From contig JBPOJB010000060.1 of the NCBI GenBank assembly GCA_052034005.1, positions 1-34,949 on the forward strand: a stretch of 34,949 nt of DNA, in the 5' to 3' direction. The notes under the pieces are model-generated. The model did no database searches. It saw nothing but the letters and a program-made list of their open reading frames with translations, and was not told the DNA's origin. This DNA comes from JAAYDI01 sp052034005. GTDB taxonomy: Bacteria; Planctomycetota; Planctomycetia; Pirellulales; Pirellulaceae. Position numbers and translations under genes: made by a program. Positions 23,404 through 32,780 of the stretch are shown one piece after another; positions within the stretch are counted from its first letter, which is position 1; each line of letters opens with the position of its first letter.

Positions 23404-24726
23404 ATGGCGTGCCTGAACGCTCCCGCGGCCCTGGCCGTCCTCGGTTTCGTCACGCTCCTGCCGGCACTCTGCCGCGCGGCGGACTGGCCCCAATGGCTGG
23501 GCTCGCAGCGCGATAGCGTGTGGACCGAGGAGGGCGTGCTGGACGCGTTTCCAGCCGGCGGTCCGGAGGTGCGGTGGCGGCAACCGATCGGAGGCGGATT
23601 CGCCGGGCCGGCCGTCGCGAACGGGCGCGTCTTCGTGATGGACTACGTGACGGCCCAGCCGCCGGTCCCCTCGGCAAGCCGACGGGACAGGCTGACGGGT
23701 ACCGAACGCGTCCTCTGCCTGTCGGCCGCCGACGGCTCGTTGTTGTGGAAGCATGAGTACAAGCGCGCTTACCATATCTCCTATGCGACCGGGCCGCGCG
23801 CCACACCGACCGTCGATGAAGACCGCGTCTATACGCTCGGCGCTGAAGGAGACCTGAAGTGCCTGCGGGCATCCGACGGCGCCGTCGTGTGGTCGCGCGA
23901 TCTGCCCGCGGACTACGGGTATAATACGCCCACCTGGGGCCATGCGAGCCACCCGCTGATCGACGGCCGGAAGCTGATCTGCTTGGTCGGCGGCGAGGGT
24001 AGCACCGCCGTGGCGTTCGACAAGCTCACCGGCCGCGAACTCTGGCGCGCGCTGTCCGCCACGGAGCCCGGCTACAGCGCGCCGGTGATCATCCGGGCCG
24101 GAGGACGACGACAACTAATCATCTGGCACGCCGAGGCCGTCAATGGCCTGGATCCGGAGACCGGGGAACTCTACTGGAGCCAACCGCTGCAGGCGAGCTG
24201 GGGCATGTCCATCGCCACGCCGCGCAGCGACGGCACCTACCTGTTCGTCGGCGCAATCGAAATGAAGTCCATGCTGCTGAGACTCTCGGCGGATCGTCCG
24301 GCGGCCGACGTGGTGTGGTACGGCGAGAAAGGGCTGGGCCTGGAACCCACGACCAATACGCCGTACCTGGAACACGGCTACATGTACGGCGTGGATCGCG
24401 GAGGTGAACTGCGCTGTGTCGAACTCGCAACCGGCCGGCAGGTCTGGACGACCTATGCGGCCACGACGACTGGACGACCCGCCGACAACGCCACAGCGTT
24501 CCTGGTCAAACAGGCCGATCGGTTCTTCATCTTCAACGAGAAGGGCGAACTGGTCATCGCCCAACTGACGCCCGAGGGCTATGCGGAACGGGGCCGAGCC
24601 AAGATCCTGGAACCCACGGTCATGAGCTACGGCCGCGCGGTGGTATGGAGTCATCCGGCGTTCGCCCAGCGCTGCATCTTCGCGCGCAACGACCGCGAGA
24701 TCGTGTGCGTATCCTTAGCCCGGTAG
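23404..24726 (+). CDS. Secreted PQQ-like beta-propeller repeat protein
   Basis: A 440-aa protein with a signal peptide (about 1-25, ending ALCRA) and the opening ADWPQWLGSQRDSVW that is typical of planctomycete PQQ-like (YWTD/BamB-type) eight-bladed propellers. Repeats such as LSAADGSLLWKHEY, LRASDGAVVWSRDL, LDPETGELYWSQPL and VELATGRQVWTTY follow the W-docking pattern. No calcium or PQQ ligand set typical of alcohol dehydrogenases is visible, so a binding or scaffold role is more likely than dehydrogenase activity. It starts 19 bases after the propeller glycosidase gene and is probably cotranscribed with it and the Gfo/Idh gene. Confidence 0.88.
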   Translation: MACLNAPAALAVLGFVTLLPALCRAADWPQWLGSQRDSVWTEEGVLDAFPAGGPEVRWRQPIGGGFAGPAVANGRVFVMDYVTAQPPVPSASRRDRLTGTERVLCLSAADGSLLWKHEYKRAYHISYATGPRATPTVDEDRVYTLGAEGDLKCLRASDGAVVWSRDLPADYGYNTPTWGHASHPLIDGRKLICLVGGEGSTAVAFDKLTGRELWRALSATEPGYSAPVIIRAGGRRQLIIWHAEAVNGLDPETGELYWSQPLQASWGMSIATPRSDGTYLFVGAIEMKSMLLRLSADRPAADVVWYGEKGLGLEPTTNTPYLEHGYMYGVDRGGELRCVELATGRQVWTTYAATTTGRPADNATAFLVKQADRFFIFNEKGELVIAQLTPEGYAERGRAKILEPTVMSYGRAVVWSHPAFAQRCIFARNDREIVCVSLAR

Positions 24727-24923
24727 AATCGCACCGGCGGCGCGCCCCCCCTTCTGGCTTTTGGGCTTTCCACTGCGTCGGGATTTTGGTAATTACCGTG
24801 CCCCGACCTCGATTTCCGAGGCGGCACTGCGCGATGGCGCCGGTCAGGAATGGTGTGCTGCCGCGTGGCGTCCGAACGTTCGACCGTTATTTTCAGCTCA
24901 TGCCAGTGGCTGGGGCGAGAGTC

Positions 24924-27338
24924 ATGAATCGTTTCGGTGTACGCATCGTATTGTCCGTGGTTGGCGCGGTGGCGGTCTTGGGCGGTGCGGCGGTCGCGCT
25001 GCACATGTTCTCCGGCGGCGAATCGCGGGCGCCTGACGGTGCGGCCGGTGCGCAGCAGACTGCTGAGGCTGACGATGCCGGGCGTGCGACTCCCATCCGC
25101 ACGGACGAGATAGCCGGCCGGGGCACGGCCGACACGCTCAAACCTCCGCCGCCCGCTGCGTTTACAAGCTACCAGCCGCTGCGGGCAGTGTCTCACGAAT
25201 CCGCGACTGACGCGCACGCGGAGCCCAGCGCCGATCCGATTCCGACGTTGGGCGCCGGTGGCCTGGATACGCGTGCGTACTCGGCCTACGCGCCTCCGGC
25301 GCCTGTAACTGCGGGCGGCCTGCGCGATGAGAATGCACGTGGCGGGGATTACGAGGACGGAGACCCGGTCGATACAGCCAATTCGACCGATTTTCCGACG
25401 TACGATTCACCCTTGCGATCGCCCGCGGCGAACACGGCGGTCCCCACTGCATCGTCGTCATCTGAGCCGATGCCCCGTGGCGTCGAGAGGCCATCATCCG
25501 GCACAACACCGCCTGCTGATCGCACTGCGCCAGCCGCCGGCGTCTTCGGCGCGTCGCCCGCCTCGAGCTTCCCGCTGGGTAATCCGGTTGAGTCGGGCAC
25601 CCGGCGCGCCGGCGTGGACGACGACCCGGCGCGCGACGACCGGCTTGGAGGGTCTACGCTCCGGCCCGGTCCGGAAATGACGCGGCCGGACACGACTGGT
25701 GCGGACGCGGTCGACGTACCGGACGGCGGCAGCGACCTGTTGTCGGCAAGCGGGTTGCGCGACCGCGCGCGTGGCGTGTTCGACGCGCCCGCAGGCGCCG
25801 GCGCGGGCGGTACCGGGTCTTCTGCGGCCGCCACGCGCGAGTGGACGCAGCAGATCTCGCCCGGCTCGTCCATGGATACCCGTGCGCCGATGTCGGCCGA
25901 TGCCCGCAGCGCCGGCGTAACGGCCTCTGCCGCCCTCTGCTCGGACGTGCCCGGCGACCGCGCGTTGGAGGGCCAGCAGTCGCCGGCGATCGTGCTCGAG
26001 AAGACAGCGCCCGACGAGATCCAGGTCGAGAAGCGGACGACGTTCCAGATCCGTGTGCGGAACGTGGGCAACGCGGCGGCGCACAACGTGGTTGTGGTCG
26101 ACCAGGTGCCGCGCGGCACGGACTACATCGACTCCGTGCCCGAGTGCGCGCACTCGCCCGATGGCCTGCTCGTGTGGAACCTGAAGACGCTGCAGGCCGG
26201 TGAGGAGATCATCCTGGCCGTGAACCTGCTTCCCAAGGTGGCGGGCGAGATCGGGAGTGTCGCCCAGGTGACCTTCCAGGCGCAGGCGGCGGTACGGACG
26301 ATCTGCACCAAGCCGGAGCTGAAGGTCGAATTGAAGATGCCCGAACAAGTGCTGATCGGCACGGAAGCGACCGTTGAGATCGCCATCACCAACACCGGTT
26401 CCGGGGCCGCCACCAACGTGCTGATCGAAGAGGATGTGCCCGATGGGTTCACGCACGCGGCCGGCCGCCAGATCGAAACCGCCATCGGCGCGCTGCTCCC
26501 GCAGGAGTCGCGCCGCCTGTCACTCATTCTGGATGCCACGACGCCGGGTGTGTACGACAACCGCTTGACCGTGCGCGGCGATGGCAACCTGCTCGTGGAA
26601 GACGTCCGCAAGATCGAGGTCGCCACGCCCAAGCTCGAGATCGCGATGCAGGGGCCGGCCCTCCGCTACTTGGACCGCCAGGCCACCTATGTCGTGCGGA
26701 TGGCCAATCCCGGCACGGCGCCGGCCCGCAATGTGGAGCTGGTGACCTTCCTGCCCAAGGGCATGAAATACGTCACCAGCGACAACCACGGCCAGTACGA
26801 TTCGCAGACGCACGCCGTCTATTGGAGTCTCGAAGAGCTGCCCGCCGAAACGCAAGGGGATGTGCACGTGACCGTCCTGCCGATCGAACCGGGCAATCAC
26901 AAGTTGAAGGCCAACGGCCACGCGGACCTGGGACTGCAGCATGCGTGCGAACATGAGGTCGTCGTGGAAGGGCTGGCCGAGCTGTCCTTCTCGGTCGCCG
27001 ATGTGGCGGACCCCATCGAGGTGGGCAGCCAGACGACGTACGAGGTGCGAGTCCGCAACCGCGGCTCCAAGGCGGACAGCGACATTCGGGTGATGGCGGA
27101 GCTGCCGCCCGGCATGATGCCCACCAGCGGCGACGGGCCCGTGTCGGCCACGGTACAGAGGCAGCGCGTCCTGTTCAATCCGCTGGCGCGCCTCGCGCCG
27201 GACGAGGAAGCCGTGTTCAAGATCCATGCCACGGGCCAGGCGACCGGCGACCATGTGATCCGCGTGCAGCTGCAGAGCGCGGAACTGCGGGTCCCGGTGA
27301 CCAAGGAAGAGATCACCCGCGTCTACACGGATCAGTAG
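24924..27338 (+). CDS. Surface protein with four DUF11 repeats
   Basis: An 804-aa protein. A membrane anchor or signal (about 6-26) is followed by a long low-complexity stretch rich in Ala, Pro, Asp and Gly (about 30-350). Four DUF11/CARDB-like beta-sandwich repeats start near residues 355, 463, 570 and 683, each with the pattern (V/I)xNxGxxxAxNVxVxDxxPxG, for example VRNVGNAAAHNVVVVDQVPRG. DUF11 proteins are cell-envelope or extracellular structural proteins. The ATG at 24924 is chosen because it opens a membrane segment; the in-frame start at 24645 overlaps the PQQ-like gene and encodes basic, non-conserved sequence. The gene is 197 bases after the PQQ-like gene and has its own TAGAAT box at 24724. 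Confidence 0.87.
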   Translation: MNRFGVRIVLSVVGAVAVLGGAAVALHMFSGGESRAPDGAAGAQQTAEADDAGRATPIRTDEIAGRGTADTLKPPPPAAFTSYQPLRAVSHESATDAHAEPSADPIPTLGAGGLDTRAYSAYAPPAPVTAGGLRDENARGGDYEDGDPVDTANSTDFPTYDSPLRSPAANTAVPTASSSSEPMPRGVERPSSGTTPPADRTAPAAGVFGASPASSFPLGNPVESGTRRAGVDDDPARDDRLGGSTLRPGPEMTRPDTTGADAVDVPDGGSDLLSASGLRDRARGVFDAPAGAGAGGTGSSAAATREWTQQISPGSSMDTRAPMSADARSAGVTASAALCSDVPGDRALEGQQSPAIVLEKTAPDEIQVEKRTTFQIRVRNVGNAAAHNVVVVDQVPRGTDYIDSVPECAHSPDGLLVWNLKTLQAGEEIILAVNLLPKVAGEIGSVAQVTFQAQAAVRTICTKPELKVELKMPEQVLIGTEATVEIAITNTGSGAATNVLIEEDVPDGFTHAAGRQIETAIGALLPQESRRLSLILDATTPGVYDNRLTVRGDGNLLVEDVRKIEVATPKLEIAMQGPALRYLDRQATYVVRMANPGTAPARNVELVTFLPKGMKYVTSDNHGQYDSQTHAVYWSLEELPAETQGDVHVTVLPIEPGNHKLKANGHADLGLQHACEHEVVVEGLAELSFSVADVADPIEVGSQTTYEVRVRNRGSKADSDIRVMAELPPGMMPTSGDGPVSATVQRQRVLFNPLARLAPDEEAVFKIHATGQATGDHVIRVQLQSAELRVPVTKEEITRVYTDQ

Positions 27339-27428
27339 GCGGAGGCTCCCAACCGGGACGCGTATCCGGTAGAATCAGGCGTCCGTTGGCGACCCGACTT
27401 CGGCCCGTGATCCCGGCGAACTCCGCCC

Positions 27429-28082
27429 ATGCCTTTCCATGTCACCTGTGTTTGCGGACAACGTCTGGTCGTCCCGGACGACCGGTCCGGGGACGTGGTC
27501 CGCTGCACCGCGTGTGCGCGCGAGCTGGCGATCCCGGAGGTCCAGGCGCCGCTTCCTCCCCCGGTTCCCGACGCGCCGGCGGACGACGGGCGGCCGGCGA
27601 TCCGGATCGACATGACGATCGGGGCGCGCCCGTCCGCCCGCGTCGATCCCGGCCGACGGCTGGCCCGAACGATCGGGTGGTGCCTGGCGCTGCTGTCCGC
27701 AATCAGCGTCCTGCCCGTGGCCATCGCCCTGTGGCGGTCGCATTCGATCGCGCTCGAACGCTGGGCGCTGGGCCTGCTGATCCTGGCCGCCCTGCAGCTG
27801 AGCTATGCGGTCTACCTGGTGCAGTTGCCCGATTGGAGTTCCATGCGCGTGGTGTCCATCGTCACGCTCGGCATTGCCGCCCTCTACGCCGTGCTCGCCG
27901 GCATGCGGATGCTCGCGGCGCCCGGCAATTCCGTGCTGGAGGCTCTCGAGCTGGAGGGGAACCTGTTCTCATCCCGGCAGCAGATCCTCTGGTGTTTCGC
28001 CATGATGCTGCTGACCAGCTCGCTCAGCTATCTCGCCGGCCGGGCGAGCGGGCGGTGGAGTCGGGAGGCGCTCAAGGCCTGA
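27429..28082 (+). CDS. Zinc-ribbon membrane protein of unknown function
   Basis: A 217-aa protein. The N-terminus has a short zinc ribbon: CVC (Cys7, Cys9) and CTAC (Cys26, Cys29), with the VxCxCGxxLxVPDxxxGxxVRCxxC layout common at planctomycete N-termini. A proline-rich linker (about 38-70) leads to four membrane helices (about 82-102, 113-134, 140-163 and 183-206). It lies 90 bases after the DUF11 gene, behind a CCGGTAGAATC element, and its 3' end overlaps the exporter gene on the other strand by 11 bases. I do not recognise a specific function. Confidence 0.75.
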   Translation: MPFHVTCVCGQRLVVPDDRSGDVVRCTACARELAIPEVQAPLPPPVPDAPADDGRPAIRIDMTIGARPSARVDPGRRLARTIGWCLALLSAISVLPVAIALWRSHSIALERWALGLLILAALQLSYAVYLVQLPDWSSMRVVSIVTLGIAALYAVLAGMRMLAAPGNSVLEALELEGNLFSSRQQILWCFAMMLLTSSLSYLAGRASGRWSREALKA

Positions 28083-29220
28083 GAATCGTCCCGGCGAACG
28101 TCCGGGGCGCGAAGAGCCGGTCGATCCATTCCTGGCTACAGGCGCCGTGGCGCCGGGGGATCAGGACGATGTCGCTGTCGCGCAGGAAGATTTCGTCGGC
28201 CGGACAGCTGCACTTGCCCAGCAGAGGCGAGCGCAGATCCAGTTGAGTGGCCAGCAAGCCCCAGTCTTCCGTGCGGCGAAAGACGACGATCTGGCACAGC
28301 TTGCCTCGGTCCTTCCAGCCGCCGGCCAGCGCGATGGCCTGCATGACCGTGGTGGGGGCTTCCAGTGGGTAGCGGCCCGGCCGACAGACCTCGCCGAGTA
28401 CGTACACGTAGCGCGCGGCGCGCTGCAGCAGACGCGGCGTCACGCGGATGCCGTCCGCGATCTGGGCATACCGCTCGTCGATCTCCAGCTTGAGTTCGTC
28501 GAGCGAGAGTCCTTGGGCCGGCACGGATCCGATGGCGGGCAGCTGGATCGTGCCGTCCGGCGCCACACGCGCCCGCTGGGTCCGCCCGCCGCCGTGTTCG
28601 ATGGCTGCCCACAGATCGTCCAGTCGCGTGTTCACCTGCACCGGCGTGACGGTGATCGCCGGCACCTGGTAGTACTGCGCGTAACGCTGCTCCAATTCGT
28701 CGCGCAGTTCCGCGACGGTCCGCCGCGCGGCACGGACCTGGCCGAGCATCCGCAGGCTGACCATGCCGTCAGGCTGGACCACGAGATCGCGATCCAACGT
28801 CGCGTCGTTGACGGACTCCACGCGGATCCGGTCCCCCACGCCGAGCTCGTAGGGCTGAGGGGCCTCTTCGCGCGCCCGACGATAGACGACCTCCAGCTCG
28901 TCACCGGCGCGCAGCCAGTACACGGGCACGTCCACTTGGCGGACCGGCCCGATGTACTCGCCCTGCGCCAGCACCTCCCAGGAGACGGCACAGGGCGATT
29001 CACAGGCAGGCAGGCCGCGGGAAGCGACCGCCGCGACGGCGGGGCCGGTAGGCTCGAACGATTCGGTTTGCGCCCAGGACCAGGCTGCGCAGCCCACCAG
29101 CGCGGAGAGCCAGCAGGCGGCGGCCGCCGCCGCCTGCGCCGCGGCGCGGCCGCCACGCCGCGCCGCCGGACGAGGCACGGCGCGAGTCAAGGTCCGGCGA
29201 TCAGCAGTTCGGGGTTCCAC
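28072..29220 (-). CDS. Wza-type polysaccharide export lipoprotein
   Basis: A 382-aa outer-membrane export protein. An alanine-rich signal leads to the lipobox LVGC, so Cys44 would be lipidated. A Poly_export domain follows (YELGVGDRIRVESV, then VVQPDGMVSLRMLGQV), then a second beta-rich segment (RVAPDGTIQLPAIGSV) and an SLBB-like domain (YVYVLGEVCRPGRYPL). Such proteins form the outer-membrane channel for exopolysaccharide. The start is a GTG at 29220 with GGAAGGA about 9 bases upstream. The in-frame ATG at 29340 lies inside the preceding TPR gene and encodes a basic tail. It is 19 bases downstream of the TPR gene, so the pair is cotranscribed. No Wzc-like kinase or polymerase is in the window. 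Confidence 0.88.
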   Translation of the reverse strand: MEPRTADRRTLTRAVPRPAARRGGRAAAQAAAAAACWLSALVGCAAWSWAQTESFEPTGPAVAAVASRGLPACESPCAVSWEVLAQGEYIGPVRQVDVPVYWLRAGDELEVVYRRAREEAPQPYELGVGDRIRVESVNDATLDRDLVVQPDGMVSLRMLGQVRAARRTVAELRDELEQRYAQYYQVPAITVTPVQVNTRLDDLWAAIEHGGGRTQRARVAPDGTIQLPAIGSVPAQGLSLDELKLEIDERYAQIADGIRVTPRLLQRAARYVYVLGEVCRPGRYPLEAPTTVMQAIALAGGWKDRGKLCQIVVFRRTEDWGLLATQLDLRSPLLGKCSCPADEIFLRDSDIVLIPRRHGACSQEWIDRLFAPRTFAGTILRP

Positions 29221-29239
29221 GGTCGATTTCCTTCCAGGG

Positions 29240-31240
29240 CTAGTCGGCTCGCGGGTCGCGCAGGGCGGGCGCCGTCGAGAACGCCTGCGGGTCCACCCAG
29301 TGCACCGACCGCACCGGGGCATCCGACGCCGGCGCGCCATCTTCGCCGGCGAACGCGATCGCCTGTTCGGAGGCCCGGCGAGCCAATTCCGTCTGGCCCA
29401 GTCGCTGGTGCACGACGCTCAGGTTGTGCCAGGCGGCAGCTTCCGGCCGCACGGAGACGCTGTGCAGCAGCGCCTGGCGCGCCTCTTCCAACCGGCCGCC
29501 GTTGGCCAGCAGCACGCCCAGCTCATTCGCCGCGCGGCTGTTGCGGGGATCGACGACCAGAGCCGCCTGATGCAGCGCGATGGCCTGGGGCACGCCAAGC
29601 GTCTGGGTTTCCACATGGGCCTGATCCATCAGCGTGTAGACGCGCGCCAACGCGTACAACGCCTGGGAGGCCGCGGGCAGGCTCCCGCAAGCCATGACGA
29701 ATTGCGCGCGGGCATAGTGCAAATAGCGCTGCTGCGCCGTGACCGGCGTGAGAAGGTCGAGGTGCTCGGACTTGAGGACCGGCGTCCGGTGCCCGCTGAC
29801 GATCAGCGCGAGGTCCAGATCCGCCTCGAGCCGCGAGCCGCGGGGAGTGAAGTCGCACGCCTCCTGGAACGCGCGCACCGCCCGCGCCAACGCGTCGCTG
29901 TGCTCGCGCGTCCCGGCACGCGCGTCCAGCGTCTGGGTGATGGCGCGCAACGCCTTGAGCAGCTCGGCACGCGCGGCGAAATACGCGCCGCGGACCGCCA
30001 GGTCGGCCGCCCGCCGCGCCGCCGCGCCCACCTGGTCGTCCAGCGCGCTAAGCGTGGCGTGGTCCTGGATCACATCGATCCGCGTCGAATACTCGCTCGG
30101 CACCATCGGCTCAATGGCCGGTAGCCGCTGAGGCACGGCGCCATGCGCCAGATGCCTGCTCTCGCCGAGCGGCCGAGGAGACGGCGCGAAGTCGTCGATG
30201 GACGGTGGAGGATTGACGGCCACCCAGGGACCATCGTCCGACCGGTCCGGCTCGAGCAACAGGGCGTCGTCGGCCAGCGGATCCGGCGGGACCGTTTCCG
30301 AGCTGATCGACGGTGGCTCGGTCGGCGGAGCCGTGTTCAAGGCGCTCTCGAGCGGCGGCAGGCTCCGCACATCATCAAGTTGACCATCGAGCTGGCCGCC
30401 CGGTTCTGGTTCTGGTGCTGGTGCTGGTTCTGATTCTGATTCTAGGTCTAGTTCTGATTCTGATTCTGATTCTGGTTTTGGTTCCGGTAATGCTAATGCC
30501 TCGGGCGGCGTTCCCTCGGCGGTACCGGCCTCCGCGTCCTGCTCGACGCTCGGCAGGCGCCGCAGCTGCGTGTCGGTCGTGGGGTTGGCGGTATCCTGAA
30601 TGTCGTCGAGCATCGGGGCGGACAAGCGGCGCGTGCCGGTCTCTTCTGACGGCTGGCTGGTGCCGCCGGGCACGGCCGCGGAGTCCGTGTTCTCTTCCCC
30701 GACGGGCGGGAGCAAGTACAGGGTATCTTCCTCGTTGCTGTCGCTTACGCTGCCGTCGATTCGCATCAGCTTAGCGTGTGGCGGCAGGATGCCCGGCTCC
30801 ACGGGCGGCAGCTTGCGGAGCCCGTCGTCGACATCGTACTCGACGGCCGGCGTGCGCCGCATGAGCGGCGTGTCGGTGTCCAACCCGTCGATGCCGGGCA
30901 CCATGCGTATGGTTGCTCCACGATGCGGCAGCAGCTCATCAACCTGAGGCCCGTGGGTCAGGTGGTCGCGAACCGACGGGAGTGGCGGCGGGGCAAACAG
31001 GTGTCCTGCCGGGACGACTCGGCTGTCTGCCGGCGCGGGCGCGGCAGCCGCCTGGTTCGGGTTCGCCCGCCGGGCTGCGACACGATGCGCCGGGGCTGCG
31101 ACGGCCGGGCTCAGCCGGTCGGGCGCGGGCGCGGTCCGCGGTCGCGACGCGGTGTGTGCACAGACGGCACACAAGATCACACCGGCGGCCGGCAGGCTCC
31201 ATGCGAAAACCGCTTTGCGTGGGAACCGATCCATCAGCAT
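29240..31240 (-). CDS. TPR-containing protein with long acidic low-complexity region
   Basis: A 666-aa protein. An N-terminal hydrophobic segment (about 10-28) acts as signal or anchor. A long Pro/Ala/Glu-rich region follows, with recurring LPPVE and LRRLPSVE motifs and an SESESELDLESESEP stretch. The C-terminal third (about 430-640) is helical with TPR units, for example AALVVDPRNSRAANELGVLL and ALLHSVSVRPEAAAWHNL. It is 19 bases upstream of the polysaccharide exporter gene, suggesting a scaffolding role in envelope polysaccharide assembly (inference). The ATG at 31240 has GGAGAG about 11 bases upstream. Confidence 0.8.
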   Translation of the reverse strand: MLMDRFPRKAVFAWSLPAAGVILCAVCAHTASRPRTAPAPDRLSPAVAAPAHRVAARRANPNQAAAAPAPADSRVVPAGHLFAPPPLPSVRDHLTHGPQVDELLPHRGATIRMVPGIDGLDTDTPLMRRTPAVEYDVDDGLRKLPPVEPGILPPHAKLMRIDGSVSDSNEEDTLYLLPPVGEENTDSAAVPGGTSQPSEETGTRRLSAPMLDDIQDTANPTTDTQLRRLPSVEQDAEAGTAEGTPPEALALPEPKPESESESELDLESESEPAPAPEPEPGGQLDGQLDDVRSLPPLESALNTAPPTEPPSISSETVPPDPLADDALLLEPDRSDDGPWVAVNPPPSIDDFAPSPRPLGESRHLAHGAVPQRLPAIEPMVPSEYSTRIDVIQDHATLSALDDQVGAAARRAADLAVRGAYFAARAELLKALRAITQTLDARAGTREHSDALARAVRAFQEACDFTPRGSRLEADLDLALIVSGHRTPVLKSEHLDLLTPVTAQQRYLHYARAQFVMACGSLPAASQALYALARVYTLMDQAHVETQTLGVPQAIALHQAALVVDPRNSRAANELGVLLANGGRLEEARQALLHSVSVRPEAAAWHNLSVVHQRLGQTELARRASEQAIAFAGEDGAPASDAPVRSVHWVDPQAFSTAPALRDPRAD
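30402..30500 (-). repeat. Imperfect hexanucleotide repeat (GATTCT/GGTTCT) inside the TPR gene
   Basis: The plus strand shows many copies of GATTCT, GGTTCT and GGTGCT in register, coding on the minus strand for alternating Glu-Ser and Glu-Pro or Ala-Pro. The stretch is richer in T than its surroundings. Gain or loss of a unit changes two residues and keeps the frame. Confidence 0.85.
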
Positions 31241-31499
31241 CGTCCGTGACTCTCCGCACCCTCGGGCGCCGACGCCGCTCCTTGTGCGTTCAGCCCGTCG
31301 TATCGGCTCATCGTCGCAAGGTGCGCGCGCGAATCAACGAAACCGAGTCGAACGGGTACTGGACCGCGCGACGCCTCTTCACAGTCGTCAAAGCCCTTGT
31401 CAGCCGAACGGCATAATCGGCAGGAGTCGCACCGCACGCTGCCACCCGCGCGCTCGGCACGACCGCTACGCGTCGCATGTGCACTTCGTCCGGTCCCGT

Positions 31500-32408
31500 T
31501 CAGGACGTTGCTTCTGAGGGCGGCTCCGGGAGCGGCTCGAGCGTGCCGCTGCGGCTGACGCCGGCTGCTCGAAAGAGCGCGTCCAGCGCGGCCTTGGCCT
31601 GTTGGACGATCGCGTCGCGCGTCATCCCGCGGAACCGCGACGGGTGCGGCCAGGGCGTCACCGGGCCGGCAAACCCGTTTTCCGCCAGGTATCGTAAGAT
31701 GGCCGCCCCATCGACGGCTCCACCGTCGCCCGGCAGGCACCGATCCGCATCCGTCGCGCGGCTCGGATCCACGTCCGTCGGGCAGTCGGCCAACCGCACG
31801 GCAACGATCTGTGCCGGCGGCAGTTGGCGGAGCAGCTCAAGCGTGCCCTCGCCGACGAACCAGCTCCAGGTGTCGAGCGTCAGGCCCACCTGGCTGCTGC
31901 CCACCGTGTTGATCAACGTCACGAGCGTTCCCGCCTGATAGATGAAGGGCACGGAGTGGCCTTCCCGCGCGGACGGCGTGGCTTGAAACGCGAGTCCCAG
32001 CCTGATGTCGTGACCAGCGAGCAGCTCGCCGATCTCCGCCAGCCGCCGCCGGTGCAACTCGAAGTTCTCGTGGTAGGGCAGGTCGTCGCTGTACGGCTTG
32101 ACCGTGGCTGTGCACACGGTCGCGCCGAGCGATGCGGCGACGTGTGCAATCTCCTTGAGCTCGCCCAGGCTCCCGCGATAGGGGATCTCCGCGGCACACC
32201 AGTTCATTGTCAGTGGGAACTCGCCGACCCGCACACCGGCACTCGACACGTACCGGCGGGCGGACTCCAACCCGCGCGTTCGCGCACGCTTCATCACGTC
32301 CGGGATGTCCAGGTCGAGCCCGCGGAAGCCGTAAGTCAGGGCCAGCTCGATCAACTCGCTTTGGCGGCCCGTGATGCCCAGCGCCGCCGGATTGAGGTTC
32401 TTGTACAT
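31500..32408 (-). CDS. Sugar isomerase/epimerase-like TIM barrel, predicted to lack its metal site
   Basis: A 302-aa protein of the xylose isomerase-like TIM-barrel fold (AP endonuclease 2 superfamily). It aligns by eye with planctomycete sugar phosphate isomerase/epimerases: GFRGLDLDIPD, VGEFPL, HRRRLAEIGELLAGHDIRLGL, LTLDTWSWFVGEGTLE and LPGDGGAVDG. In active members the metal ligands sit in LGLEF, LDxWHW, VHVND and TAEP. Here those positions read LGLAF (Ala140), LDTWSW (Ser182), VRLAD (Arg205) and TPWP (Trp253); only Asp179 remains. It may be a binding protein, a non-metal enzyme or a decaying copy. The ATG at 32408 matches the family start; the longer in-frame ATG at 32639 adds unrelated basic sequence. 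Confidence 0.8.
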   Translation of the reverse strand: MYKNLNPAALGITGRQSELIELALTYGFRGLDLDIPDVMKRARTRGLESARRYVSSAGVRVGEFPLTMNWCAAEIPYRGSLGELKEIAHVAASLGATVCTATVKPYSDDLPYHENFELHRRRLAEIGELLAGHDIRLGLAFQATPSAREGHSVPFIYQAGTLVTLINTVGSSQVGLTLDTWSWFVGEGTLELLRQLPPAQIVAVRLADCPTDVDPSRATDADRCLPGDGGAVDGAAILRYLAENGFAGPVTPWPHPSRFRGMTRDAIVQQAKAALDALFRAAGVSRSGTLEPLPEPPSEATS

Positions 32409-32780
32409 GCGCGCATTCCAGTCCTTCTCGGAGCCCCAGTATGGCAAATCGGCGGCCGTTCTCCTATAGGGGGCGCGGCGGAAAGGTGCGCCGACGCCAG
32501 GCGGGCGAGCAGCCGGGCGGGGTGACTGCCATGCGCCGCTCCCATTGACCTGCAGGGCCTGCCTGCGCAGGCTTGGAACAACCGGCACGGCCGTTACGAC
32601 CGCTCCAGTTTCACTGGACTGCCGTCGCCGCATCTGCAACAGCCGATCTGATCGTCCATGGAGCTAGAGTTGTAGGCGCGGCACTCGCGCTGCGCCGGAT
32701 GCGCTCACCGGGCATGTGAGCCGGCGTCGGCCGGCCGGCCGGCGCGCGTCGCACAGGGACCTTTTTTCCGAGAGTCAGAC
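32409..32780. other. Divergent intergenic region between the isomerase-like gene and uppP
   Basis: No gene seen in 372 bases. It has a G/C palindrome (GGCCGGCCGGCC, near 32730-32741) and a possible minus-strand TATAGG (32469-32464), neither with a convincing -35. A purine-rich GAGAG site lies before the uppP start. Confidence 0.5.
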
